Both the position numbers and the translations under genes were made by a program. A stretch of 64,000 nucleotides of DNA from Rhabditoides inermis (lineage: Eukaryota; Nematoda; Chromadorea; Rhabditida; Rhabditidae), in the NCBI GenBank assembly GCA_963966185.1, contig CAWZYM010000151.1:2013963-2077962 (forward strand), in the 5' to 3' direction. The notes beneath the pieces are model-generated. The model saw only the letters and a list, made by a program, of their open reading frames with translations, was not told the origin of the DNA and searched no databases. This document shows, piece by piece, positions 14,702-26,213 of the stretch. Within the stretch, counting starts at the first letter, position 1. Every line of letters starts with the position of its first letter.

Positions 14702-16633
14702 ACTTGCAGAACCCAGCGAGGAGTCGACTGGCGAACTCCCTGAGTGTCCAGTGGTGCGAGTCTCCTTCTGATCGCGCTCCCAGCTGCCGGCACACGATAC
14801 ACGACAGAATCGCCGGAATCAACTCGTGCAACTGAAAATCAAGTATTGATCGATATTGATTGATTGGTGAACGTACGCATTTCTGCATGGTGACGTTGGT
14901 GTTGAGAGTGAGAGCCTGCACCATTCGCATCAGGTAGATGAGAAGGGCGAGGTTGTGCTGCACTATGTTGCACCGGATCTGCAATCCATCAATCAATTAA
15001 ACAATCGATCGATCAATGAGTAAAAACAACTGTAACAGCATGATCACTATTGCGGCTCGTTATCATACATTCATAAACAAAATCTACACTCACTCCTTCA
15101 ACAATCGCCAATGAAAACCGGGGTAGGAGGACCTGCAGACCAGTGTCCATTTGTAGACTGTGAAGGGCTTCCTGAATTGAATTGCACTATCATCCATCCT
15201 CCTTTTCGCTTCTTCTTTCTCTCTCCCTCCACCCACCGTCCGCTTGTCGTTGTCGTTTCCGGTGACGGCTTCTGTGATTTCCTTGAAGAACACCTGCTGC
15301 TCCAACGTCAGATTGTGAGAGCTCGTCGTCCGAACGTTCACCTGATATCGCATCGATACGGAATGTGTGGGACGTTTCTCAAAAGAATAAAACACAAATA
15401 TACCTGTTCGGTTCGTCTCATACCGCGAATGTTGCCCAGCAGACCACTGCCGCCTGCAATACACCATCATTCTGCATCTTCTACCTACCTCCACCACGCG
15501 TGACACGATTGTGGGGTTAACAGTTAAAAGCCAAATGACAAATTCATTAGAACTTGTATGCTTTCTATGTTATTATGTTATGGTGATACATACATTGCGA
15601 GTGTTTTATTTGTTATTGTTTAATTTGACCACTGTTCTTAATTGTCTTAAATGTGATCATCCCCCTCACTCCCGCACCCACCCTCCTCCTCCTGTGCTCC
15701 CCCTGCTCCTCCTCCTCCGTCCTTCTGCTCCTCCTCCTCACTGTCTCCCACCGTCTGCGGGGGCACTGGATTCTCCGGCACCGCCGGCTGCATTCCGTCG
15801 ATTGCCAGCCAGTGCGCTGAAATACAAATTCTCAAAAAAGGAATAGTCCAACCAAAAATAAAATAACAAAAAAGATAACGCGACAAAATTTTACAAATAA
15901 AATAAAAGAAACTATTTGTCGACGCACCCTTGACGGATACCTCTCGGGGCATCTTGGGCGGGGGCTGGTTGAGGATGGTGTTGAGATCGACCTCCTTCTC
16001 CTCCCCAGCCACCCACAGATCCCGCCCCAGAGAACCCGCCAGACGGAAAGCCCCGCCATCCGCCGAACGAGCGCCGTACAGAGGCTCAACAGGCAAAATG
16101 TTCATTTTATATGAAATAATACTAGGAATCATCCATCAATTGCTCCACTCACACACAAGCACCATATCAAACCTTCTTGAAACATACCAATACAGTACCC
16201 CATGAACCCGCTCTGCTCTCACCTGCAGTGCGTGAATGGCGAGTGCGCCGTCGATGTCCTGTGCGGTGAGGCGGGTCCTCCGACTGTGCACCGCCTGCTT
16301 GCTCGCCTCGTCCACCAATCGACGCAGCAGCAGAGTCATCTCCGACGCCGCCAGACTGACAACACCACTCAATTCTCAAACATAGGACCACAACCCCTTT
16401 TCACTTGGTTAGAATCGTCAAGTCACGGATTCACGCTACAGTATCCCCTGCTCGACCTACCGCAGCGCCGCCTCAGTCAGCCCGACCACCCCCACAGACT
16501 CGCCGACGGTGCGCACCCACAGCGGGTCCACTGCCAGGGGAGCTGCAGATACTGATATTCAATCAATAAATCGATAATCCCACTCACCGGTCGACGGACC
16601 CTCTCCATTTTCGCCGGCATCCTCGCTGATCAT
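13647..16633 (-). CDS. TAF6: TAF6 paralogue B, TFIID/SAGA-type histone-fold subunit (long form)
   Basis: About fifteen exons from ATG 16633 to TGA 13647. A histone-fold region spans 16542-16223 (VRTVGESVGVVGLTEAALR, then LTAQDIDGALAIHAL). The TAF6 linker follows (PLYGARSADGG, EEKEVDLNTILNQPPPKMP, HWLAIDGMQPAVPENP). The HEAT-type TAF6C domain starts with LTLEQQVFFKEITEAV and continues through NLALLIYLMRMVQAL, LHELIPAILSCIVCRQLG and LYGSIYALNEMGLE. It ends in a Gly/Pro/Gln-rich tail (RRIQPVMQGG to RPPGY). This order matches canonical TAF6, which pairs with TAF9. A tiny exon near 15424-15453 (GSGLLGNIR) lies before the LTLEQQ exon. The next gene upstream on the same strand is a second TAF6, only about 280 bp away. 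Confidence 0.92.
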
Positions 16634-16914
16634 GAGGAATTGCCTGAAACTGTTACCGTGGTACGGTAACATACGATAGTCGTGATATTTCAAGGTGATT
16701 TAAACCATCAACCTAATAACGAAGATAATAAACTCTAAAACACATTGTAGAAACTTTTTATGAAACGAAAACGGTGAAACAAACGTATTATTTACAATCG
16801 CATCAATCACAAAACAATCACGACATTTTGCAGTAGCAAAACACAGTTTACGCATATTAAGATCAAAAGGTAAAACAAACAAAAAAAACGTGTACAACAT
16901 CTATCATTCATATT

Positions 16915-17396
16915 CTAGTAGTCGGCGTGCATGCGAGCCAGCGTCTTCTGCATTCCAGCGTCGAACTTCTGAAAAATATGTCAATCAATGATTCTCTTTC
17001 ATCCTCTTTCCATCAGGGAACACGTAGTCCCTCCCTCTCCCTCCTTCTCCTTCCCTCTCCACTCACCGCCAGCATAGCGTACAGCTTCTGTGACTCGGCC
17101 CTCTCTGTCGGTGTCATCTTGTGCGTCTCCTGTGGGTGCGTCGCCTGCATCAACTGCATCCAACGAGGGTACACGTCGCACTTCTGGAAGATTTGATCAT
17201 CCCCCTTCCCCCTTCTGTCCTATTCTCCTACTCACCTCCTGCATGGTTCCAAACTCTGTGATGATGAGCACCGTCCCGTATATCTGCGGGTACGAGCTCT
17301 TGCCATCCTCGAACACCTTGCGCACAGTGCGCACCACCCGCTCCCGCGTCGTCGGAGAACCATCCTCCCTGAAAAGGACATTGATTGAGAGGACAC

Positions 17397-17471
<75 letters not shown>

Positions 17472-19611
17472 CAATTGAGGTACCTGATGACGGTGACGAG
17501 GGTCTTTGAGGCGAAGTCGCGCAGTGCCCAGTGGTTGTCTGTCTCTGGTCGCAGACACAGCTGTCGACTCACCATACACGACACCAGCGCCGGCATCAAC
17601 TCGTGCAGCTCAAAACAACAACACTCAACTACTACACAAATTAATGAATGAAATGAATGTCAACAACCACAACAACAACAACCACAACAACAACAACAAC
17701 AACAACAACAATAACAACAACAACAACACTCACGACGGGTTCCAATCGCAGCGACTTGTTGAGGGCGATGGCTCGTATGATGCGCACGAGGTAGATGAGT
17801 ATCGAGAGACACCGCTGCACCACGTTGTACCGGATCTGAACAGCCAGGTGCGTGGGTGGAGGAGGGATGAAACAGTACATCATAAACCAACACATACAAA
17901 TACAATTACACAATACACAATCAAATCCACTAACCGCTTCCCTGATCATATTGGAGAGGCGGGGCAGGAGTGACTGTATGCCCGTGTCGAGTTCGAGAGA
18001 CTGTAGGGCGTCGATGCGCCTCTTGTCGTCCTGCCCCACACACGCCTCCACCACCTCCTTCAGGTACAGCTGCTGCTCCTGCAACATAACACACATCAAT
18101 ACCACTTCTCTTCTTTCCTCTCGCAATACATACGTTTCAGCTCTTCCTACACACCCGATAGTGAATAGACCCTTCAATGGAATCTTAATCTTCGTATTTA
18201 TTCGTAGCAAGTGGAACTTTTACATATCCCTCTTCCCACTCACCACACTCATCGTCTCAGCGTAGTTGGGCTTGATCTGGATCTGCTCGCGAGTGCTCAC
18301 ACCGCGCGCAGCCGCCCTGAATCAAGATCACAATACAATACACAAAACCCAAACCCAATACATAAACAACAACAACTACAACAACAACAAAGCACTGACC
18401 TGAAGGACACGGCGGCCCCAGTGGCGTTGCTGCCTCCGCCCGTCTGTCTCCGCGCGGCGATGGGAGCTGCCTTGTTCGCCCCCGCCCCTCCTCCCGCCGA
18501 CTTCACAGCAGGCACCGACGACAGCAACTCCTCCTCGTCCTCCTCCTGAACACATCAGGTGTACCATCCAGTACCAGTAAACAAAACAAAATACAAAATT
18601 ACCTTTCTCACTCGCGGGTTCTCAACGAGTGGAGGCTGCACCCCGTCATAAGCAAGCCAATGCGCTGAAAACGTGAACATGAATCTTAGAACAACAATAA
18701 CTACAACCACTCACCCCTAATATGTGGCTGTAGGGGAATCTTGGGCGGCTGCTGGTCCGCCACCACAGACGCCAACTCAACCTGGAAGAGAAAGAAGCAT
18801 AGATAAATAGATTGATAGAGGAAGAGGGGGATGAAGGCGGTAGGCGAAGAGAGAGGAGAGAGGAGGAGAGGAGGAGAGGAGGAGAGGAGGAGAGGAGGAG
18901 AGGAGGAGAGGAGGAGAGGAGGAGAGGAGGAGAGGAGGAGAGGAGGGGAAAGAGGAAGAGGAAAGAGAGAGAGATAGAGACAGAGAGAGAGAGGTGCGCA
19001 CCTCATTGTCATCCCTCACGTACAGGTCCTCTCCGTGCGGGTTGGGCACCTGCCGCAGTGTGATCACTCGCCGAAACGAGTAGCCGAGCGGCGGCTGGAA
19101 AAATACACACATATGCACAATATGCTTCAACAAAACACAATACACACCACTATTAGATGTCTATAATGTGACGTCTGACGTTCGTAAAATAATATCTACT
19201 TGACCAACCTGAATTCCCATTTCGAGGCACGCCTGCTCCACATCGTCACATGAGACGCGCAGCCGGCGACCGTGACGCGCAAATCTACAATACAGTAATA
19301 CAAATATACAGTAATGCGATATATTACTTTTTACTTACCTTTCGCTAGAGTTGATAACTCTCTTGAGGAGGAGGGTGAGCTGTTCGGCCAACAGATTCTG
19401 TCCAGCAGGTGTCACCGAAGTCACGCCCACGCTCTCGCCCACAATCTAAAACGCAACTCACATAATCAAAACACTCTGCCTCTTACATGAAACATGATTC
19501 ATAATGCATTGCAACACTCTGATGTATAATGTATTCGATACGCACCTTGACATAGTTGGCTTCCAGGCACGGCTTGGCTGTATTGACCGCAGCTGAAGTC
19601 GACGCTTGCAT
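16915..19611 (-). CDS. TAF6: TAF6 paralogue A, diverged and shorter
   Basis: Fourteen exons (19611-19546, 19445-19339, 19284-19209, 19094-19002, 18781-18715, 18664-18603, 18545-18400, 18316-18244, 18078-17935, 17835-17734, 17608-17484, 17368-17236, 17183-17067, 16968-16915) join without a phase error to about 454 residues. The histone fold is present (IVGESVGVTSVTPAGQNLL, LRVSCDDVEQACLEMG), then the linker (VPNPHGEDLYVRDDNEVEL, HWLAYDGVQPPLVENP) and HEAT-type region (QEQQLYLKEVVEACVG, LHELMPALVSCMVSRQ, NHWALRDFASKTL). It stops at KTLARMHADY, without the Gly/Pro/Gln tail of paralogue B. In place of the conserved YGSI.AL.E.G segment it has YGTVLIITEFG. It could serve a different TAF6-containing complex (for example SAGA), but that is inference. 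Confidence 0.92.
17400..17733. repeat. GA and AAC microsatellites in TAF6-A introns
   Basis: A GA run at 17401-17470 lies between the exons ending at 17484 and starting at 17368. An interrupted (AAC)n run at about 17655-17729 fills the intron next to the donor of the exon ending at 17734. Confidence 0.85.
18812..18990. repeat. GGAGA-type minisatellite in a TAF6-A intron
   Basis: At least ten tandem copies of a GGAGAGGA unit fill the intron between exons 19094-19002 and 18781-18715, directly against the exon ending at 18781. Confidence 0.85.
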
Positions 19612-20044
19612 CTCACAGAATACCGCTTACTTGCTTCTCACTCACTTCCGGTGCAACACACACATAATCTGAGTTTTTAGTTTAGAATACAAAAGGACAG
19701 CGTAACACGACCTCCAGGTATTCAACACGGAATTTAACCGGTAGATCAACCGAACAATTCAAACATTACGTGAAAACATGTTTATTACAGTTTACAAACG
19801 TCAACCGCAAATGCGCATTACGATACAACATGGTGCGACCGGAATTCAAATAAATAAGCATCACATAGACAGACAGAAACCCATCCTAAACCATATTGAA
19901 CACGAAAACAAGTCATAACAATGAGAGACAGTTTGGCGTGGAAGTGCGGGAGAAGGAGAAGACTAGTGCAGATAGGGATGGAACAGAAGGGGGCGGGGCC
20001 GGGGCGTGAGGAGGCGGGACTACCTCACTATGTAAGTAAATGGT

Positions 20045-21033
20045 TTAGCTCTCGTGCTTGAGCAGGTTGCGGTACAGCTGCTCCACCTCGGTCTTCAGCA
20101 GGCGGGGGACAACCTGAAGACGGAGTAATAATACATACATACATACACGGTAGGTGTAGGTGCCATCAAGTAACAACCAACAACAACAAGAACAACGACA
20201 ACGACGACGACAACAAACAAACAAACAAACGGACCTCTCCCTCCTCGTCAATGTATGCAGCACACGACTTGGATACGGATCCGTGCGCGTACCTGCCCTT
20301 GTACGTGCACTCGGCAGTGATCGTGTACTTGTCGTCGTACCTGTAAACAAACACGTAAATAACAACAAAACACAAATAAACGCACGTCTTCATCTCGGAG
20401 GACCACTTCCAGACGCGATCCGACTTGGCGTCCTTCTCGACGGCCTGGTAGAAGCAGTTCTTCTCGACGTACCACTGGTACAGGTACAGCACGCCCATCA
20501 GAGCAAAGTAGCTACACGAGCACACTCCAAGCACCTAGATGAGCATGTTCATGCTTATATCAACCATAACAATACTAAACCAAACAAGACTCACGATCTT
20601 GGATTTGGGGAACGGGTGGTAGAAGTCGTAGTAGCAGGCGAATCCCGAGAAGGCGACGGCGATGAAGGAGATGAGCAGACGGCCATCCATCAGGCCGTGC
20701 TTCTCCGACCATCCCACCCGGTCGTTCAGGATCTGCAAAACAGATAAGATATAATGCATGCTGATGGCAACGATTACTGCAGAACGAGCAACACAGCAAC
20801 CGTACAACTGTGGTTGGCAAGTGGTAACCAAGGTAAAATATACATGTATACATGTGATACTAAGATGTAGCTTCATACAATCATAGTTCAACACAACAAC
20901 ATCATATATCTTCATCATATATAAACATCAAACATTCTAAACTGACCTCCTTGACGGCGTCATCCAGCGTGTTCTTTACGGTGAGCCCATCCCACTTGTT
21001 GATCTTCATGGGTACCTTCGGCGCGTCAGCCAT
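20045..21033 (-). CDS. SPCS2: Signal peptidase complex subunit 2
   Basis: Five exons (21033-20947, 20732-20595, 20534-20386, 20340-20235, 20113-20045) join in phase to 182 residues. The N terminus [16 protein letters not shown] and [11 protein letters not shown] matches the KIDKWDG..VKNSLDD block of SPCS2. [20 protein letters not shown] and [16 protein letters not shown] are the two membrane segments, separated by the family motif HPFPKSK. The C-terminal domain carries YDDKYTITA. The product is the non-catalytic subunit of the ER signal peptidase. It is slightly shorter than vertebrate forms because it lacks the low-complexity N-terminal tail. Confidence 0.95.
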
Positions 21034-21448
21034 GATCACTCTGAACAATAGAATGAACACTGTAAACAACTAAAAGTAAACAAAACGCGGAGGCGAAGCC
21101 GGTAATTCCGTCGCGCAACAATGACGTGTTTTCAAAAAATGGTCCCGCCGCGATGGGGCGGTGTGAGTGGGCGGGGCGTGGGATCGATTGGCTGCAGTTA
21201 GTTCACTCCGCGTCCTGGCCTGTTCACGTGCGGCCGATCCGAGTACTTTCGCTTTTTCAGATTTTCGCAATATGCGCAGCTGTTCCCGCTCGATATTCTC
21301 ACAATAAAAGCGATCGCGAATCGATGCGCGACGCTTTCGTCAATCTCAATTGTTCACTCCCTCTCACAGCTTCCGTTGTTTCGTATCGCGATGTTCCCGA
21401 TGATTCATCTCATCCCACCCTTCTTATCACGAGTGTTTCAGTCTCGAC
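21034..21448. promoter_or_regulatory. Shared divergent promoter region, SPCS2 / UBM gene
   Basis: The 415 bp between two head-to-head start codons. It contains GC-rich stretches (GGGGCGGTGTGAGTGGGCGGGGC at 21154-21176 in part) and no obvious TATA box. Both genes are plausible housekeeping genes, so a bidirectional GC-type promoter is likely. This is inferred from position. Confidence 0.5.
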
Positions 21449-23368
21449 ATGGCCGACAAGGTGAACATGGCTCTGGATGAGATCATCAAGATGAACAAGC
21501 AGGATAAGAAGAAGACGTTTTCCACCAAGGGAAAGCAGGTTGGTAGCTTCACTCTCACCTTTCTTATCGTGCACCCTGCTCTCACGCTGTCAATCCGGTC
21601 CTTATCAGTGTGTGGTTGTAGGGAGGAGGAAAGAAGGTGACTCGCGTTGTGAACCGCTCGCGCACGCAGGCGGCGAAGAAGATTGTGAAGAAAGCTGTGG
21701 GTCGTGCTCGCCAGCAGCCCGCTGCCAGGAACAATAAGAACATGACTGCGCAGCAGGTCATGAACAACCCCGTCACCAAGAAGCTTGTCCAGAACCTTGT
21801 TAAGGTGCGTTCATTTCTCTCCGAAACATTTCGCAATGTCCATCTTTGCAGAAGGCTCTGAAGAACTCGCGCGTAGTCGCGTCGCCGCGTGCCGCCGGAC
21901 GCCCCGTGATTCGTCGTGGAGCCGTACGTTTTGCCCGTTTGTGTGGCTTGTTGGAGCCGGTCAGAGCGAGGCCAGTGTGGGTCAAGTTGGCCTGGCCACT
22001 TGCAACGGCGTGATCATACCCTGTGATGCACAAATGCCGGATCGACACCCTCCCGTAAATCCCACCCGTGCCGTCCACGCGATTCCATCGCCCGCCCGTC
22101 GCCCGGAGTGTGGGGGCGGCGGCGCATCCGTGGATTGCTCTGACCGAGGCTGCCCGGGGGACTAGAGGACTGTCTTCGGGTAACTATCGCACATGGATCG
22201 ATCACGGTAACTGCGGCTGACTGTCTGCTAGCCTGCTGCGTGTACCGATAGGTCGATCGTGTCGGTAAGGGGGATACGTAGTGTGTAGACATGTTGCTGC
22301 CGAGACGTCACTGCGAGACCAGTTTGTGTTGGCTGCTGGCTGAGGAGGGGACTGGTTTGGAAGGCGCTTGTTCAGGTGCCGCGTAACATCAGCACTGCTC
22401 AGCTGGGAGGCATCGCCGCCCGCTCTCGCGGCATTGTCCGCGCCCGTCCCGCCCCTGTTGTCAGACAGAGGGTCATCCAGGTGAGCGCTGTGTCTCATCA
22501 TTGACTGTTTTGGTGCGGCAACATTCGTTTGTTTAATGTCCTTACATGACATGATAGGGTAGTGAATGATTGTTTATTCAGCAGCAGCCGCGCGTGATTG
22601 CGGCTCGCGGACGTGGCTTCCCGGCTCGCCAGCAGCGTCAACCCATCCAATATGTGGAAGAAGTGTGAGTGCCAACTGTCGCAATGCATTTTTACCCTGA
22701 CACCCTGACTTGTGTTCAGAGTGCAGCAGCCGATTATCCGGCAGCGCGTGATTCGCCAGCCGATTGTGATGCAGCAGGCTCCCCGCCTGCGCTCCGCGCC
22801 TCGCCAGCAGGTGGTGGTGCAGCGAGTGGTGCAGCAGCAGGCGCCCCGCCAGCGGGTCATCCAGCAGAGACAGCGCATGCAGCCCCGCCAGCAGGTGATC
22901 CAGAGGGTGCAGCCGCGCGCCGTCCAGAAGAGGGTCATCATGGTGCAGCAGCAGCAGCCCGTGCAGCGCATCCGCCAGCCCATCCAAAGACAGCGCGTGC
23001 AGGTGAGCATCTCTTCCCTCCTTCCCCTCTGACCGGTGCTGTTGAGGTTGTTCGCCAGCAGCAGCGGCCGCAGCAGCAGATCCAGTACGTGGAGGTGCCG
23101 GCCCGCCAGGCCCGCCAAAGACAGCAGCAGCAGGTGGTGCAGTACGTGCAGGCTCAGCCCCGCCAGAACAGGAAGGCGCAGCAGTTCAGAGACGCAATCC
23201 AGGCCGCGCCCGGCAGGAGGCAGCAGCAGGTGAGAGGAGAGAGAGAGAGGATCTGTCTGGTGGGTGAGAGTACTGTGTGTGTTGCAGGCTGCTCGCTTCG
23301 AGCCTGTCACCTCGTATGTCAGGACGTCTGGAGCTGTGCAGAGGGGACGTGGATTCCGCGGATTCTGA
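21449..23368 (+). CDS. Arg/Gln-rich protein with N-terminal UAP56-binding motif
   Basis: Eight exons (21449-21538, 21622-21804, 21852-21923, 22376-22480, 22582-22664, 22720-23002, 23059-23229, 23288-23368) join in phase to about 355 residues. The first residues, MADKVNMALDEIIKMNK, match the UAP56-binding motif of ALYREF and UIF/FYTTD1 (consensus like MSLDDIIKLN). A basic region follows (VTRVVNRSRTQAAKKIVKK), then repeated Arg/Gln modules such as RQRVIQ, VVVQRVVQQQ and two copies of IQYVEV/IQYVEEV. It ends RGRGFRGF. No RRM is visible, unlike ALYREF. A nuclear mRNA-export adaptor that recruits the helicase UAP56/DDX39B is the best inference; the Gln-rich body resembles nothing I can name. Confidence 0.8.
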
Positions 23369-23507
23369 GCAGGCGCTGTGTGCCCGTAGAACGGGACTCA
23401 TTCATTTTCAAGTTGTATCTCGCAAGTATGTGTGTCAAGCCACGATGGTCTTTGAGTGTTGTTATTTGATCGATTAGCATCTCGTATAGTTGCTTATCCT
23501 TTTGATG

Positions 23508-24007
23508 TATATATTATCTTTTAAAAGTACTTCCGTAAAAAGTGTTGTTTGTGTTAACCTGATTCAAGAAAAGCGCATGCATATATTATTAATTTTCGAA
23601 AAATCAAATCGTAAACACCTGAACATGAAAACTAACACAAACTTGCTCTTTCAAACGAATATAGAATAGTTACACGTAACATTCAGAATAATACGATTGT
23701 TTTGTTTATTTAGTGTTTTTTGCGGTTTATTATTTATGGTTTATCAGTAAAATAAAATGTTATTCGTGATGTTGTTTGACTCAATGTTTCAGGTATAAAT
23801 GTCAAAAAAAACAAAACATGGAATTATTCAACATTAATTATTCAAAAATTATTCAACGTTTTGAAAGAGCAAGTTTGTGTTAGTTTTCATGTTCAGGTGT
23901 TTACGATTTGATTTTTCGAAAATTAATAATATATGCATGCGCTTTTCTTGAATCAGGTTAACACAAACAACACTTTTTACGGAAGTACTTTTAAAAGATA
24001 ATATATG
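23508..24007. mobile_element. Long-TIR non-autonomous element (MITE/foldback-like)
   Basis: The left arm (about 23508-23657) and right arm (about 23857-24007) are reverse complements over about 150 bp, differing by a one-base indel near the inner end and at the outermost base. The roughly 200-bp AT-rich spacer has no coding potential. Outside the arms the flanks share TCCTTTTG (23497-23504 and 24008-24015), extendable to 11 bp with one mismatch (TCCTTTTGATG/TCCTTTTGTTG). Long TIRs with a 9-11-bp duplication fit a Mutator-like non-autonomous element; an 8-bp duplication would fit hAT or a foldback element. It sits just after the UBM gene. Confidence 0.7.
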
Positions 24008-24089
24008 TCCTTTTGTTGAATTTCATAGAAATTTTCTCTCTCGTCTTCATACATGTAACATGTTCTTCTCTCATTATTTCATCAATTTC

Positions 24090-26213
24090 ATTTCAAATTT
24101 TTTCGATATTTTCTCGTTCTCTCGTTCTCTCCTTCCATTCCTTCCCTCCTTCTCTCCTTCTTTCCTTCTCTCCTCCTCTCCTTTCCTCCTTCTCTCCTCC
24201 CATTCCTTCCCTCCTTCTCTCCTTCTCCCCTTCTCTCCTCCTCTCCTCCTCTCCTTCCCTCCTTCCCTCCTTCCCTCCTTCTTTCCTTCTCTCTTTCTCT
24301 CGTTCTCTCTTTCTCTCGTTCTCTCTTTCTCTCGTTCTCTCGTTATCCCTTTCTCTCTTTCTCTCGTTCTCTAGTTCTCTCGTTCTCTCGTTCTCTCTTT
24401 CTCCCTTTCTCTCTTTCTCTCGTTCTCTCTTTTCTCTCTTTTCTCTCTTTCTCTCTTTCTCTCGTTCTCTCTTTCTCTCGTTCTCTCGTTCTCTCCGTCT
24501 CTCCGTCTCTCCTTCTCTCCTTCCCTCCTTCCCCCCTTCTCCCTTTCTCTCTTTCTCTCGTTCTCTCGTTCTCTCGTTATCTAGTTCTCTCGTTATTTCG
24601 TTTTCTCGTTCTCTCGTTCTCTCGTTCTCTCGTTCTCTCGTTCTCTCGTTCTCGCGTGTCTCCTTCTCTTCTTCTCTCCTTCCCTCCTTCCCTCCTTCTC
24701 CCTTTCTCTTTTTCTCTAGTTCTCCAGTTCTCTCTTTCTCTCGTTCTCTCTTTCTCTCTTTCTCCTCTTTCTCTCTTTCTCTCGTTCTCTCGTTCTCTCG
24801 TTCTCTCGTTTCTCGTTCTCTCGTTCTCTCGTTTTCTCCGTCTCTCCGTCTCTCCTTCTCTTCTTCCCTCCTTCCCTCCTACCACCCTCCTTCTCTCTTT
24901 CTCTCGTTCTCTCGTTCTCTAGTTATATCGTTCTCTCTTTCTTTCGTTCTCTCTTTCTCTTGTTCTCTCTTTCTCTTGTTTTCTCGTTCTCTCGTTCTCT
25001 CGTTCTCTCGTTCTCTCTTTATCTCGTTCTCTCTTTCTATCCTTCTCTCGTTCTCTCGTTCTCTCGTTCTCTCGTTCTCTCCGTCTCTCCTTCTCTTCTT
25101 CCCTCCTTCTCTCCTTCTCTCTTTCTCTCTTTCTCTCGTTCTCTATTTCTCTCGTTATATCGTTATATCGTTCTCTCTTTTTCTCGTTCTCTCGTGCTCT
25201 CGTTTTCTCGTTCTCTCGTTCTCTCGTTGTCTCGTTGTCTCGTTGTCTCGTTCTCTCGTTGTCTCGTTCTCTCCTTCTTTCCTTCCCTCCTTCCCGCCTT
25301 CTCACTTTCTCTCTTTCTCTCGTTCTCTAGTTCTCTCGTTATATCGTTCTCTCTTTCACTCGTTTTCTCTTTCTATCGGTTTCTCTTTCTCTCGTTCTCT
25401 CATTATCTCTTTCTCTCTCTCTTCTCTCTTTCTCTCTTTCTCTCTTTCTCTCTTTCTCTCTTTCTCTCTTTCTCTCTTTCTCTCTTTCTCTCTTTCTCTC
25501 TTTCTTCCTCTCTTTCTCTCTTTCTCTCTTTCTCTCTTTCTCTCTTCTCTCTCTCTCTTCTCTCTCTTCTCTATTTCTCTCTTTCTCTTTTTTCTCTAGT
25601 TCTCTCCTTCTCTCCTTCTCTTCTTCTCTCCATCCCTCCTTCCCTCCTTCTCCCTTTCTCTCTTTCTCTCGTTCTCTAGCTCTCTCGTTATATCGTTCTC
25701 TCTTTCTCTCGTTTTCTCTTTCTCTCGTTTTCTCGTTTTCTCGTTCTCTCTTTCTCTCTTTCTCTCCTTCCCTCCTTCCCTCCTCCTCCCATTCTCTCTT
25801 TCTCTCGTTCTCTAATTCTCTCGTTATATCGTTCTCGCTTTCTCTCGTTCTCTCTTTATCTCTTTCTCTCTTTCTTTCGTTCTCTAGTTCTCTCGTTCTC
25901 TCTTTCTATCCTTCTCTTCTTCTCTCCATCCCTCCTTCCCTCCTTCTCCCTTTCTCTCTTTCTCTCGTTCTCTAGCTCTCTCGTTCTCTTTTTATATCTT
26001 TCTCTCTTTCTCTGGTTCTCTCGTTCTCTCGTTCTCTCTTTCTATCCTTCTCTCGTTCTCTCGTTCTCTCGTTCTCTCCGTCTCTCCTTCCCTCCTTCCC
26101 TCCTCTCTTTTTCTCCTTTTCTCTCGTTATATCGTTCTCTCGTTCTCTCGTTCTCTCGTTCTCTCGTTCTCTCGTTCTCTCGTTCTCTCGTTCTCTCTTT
26201 CTCTCTCCCCTTA
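24090..26213. repeat. 2.1-kb pyrimidine satellite-like tract
   Basis: Almost pure C/T on the plus strand, built from 4-8-base units (TTCTCTCG, CTCTTTCT, CCTTCCCT) arranged in higher-order blocks of about 150-250 bp. Each block runs from TCTCCTTCCCTCC through TTTCTCTCGTTCTC motifs and then recurs. It gives a long meaningless Ser/Leu/Phe open frame on plus and Arg/Glu on minus. The polypurine-polypyrimidine content suits triplex/H-DNA. Confidence 0.9.

Noticed and set aside
24013..25599. 528-residue Ser/Leu/Phe open frame
   Set aside because: It is a translation of the pyrimidine repeat; only Leu, Ser, Phe, Pro, Arg and Val from CT/TC/TT units, with no stop simply because the units lack them.
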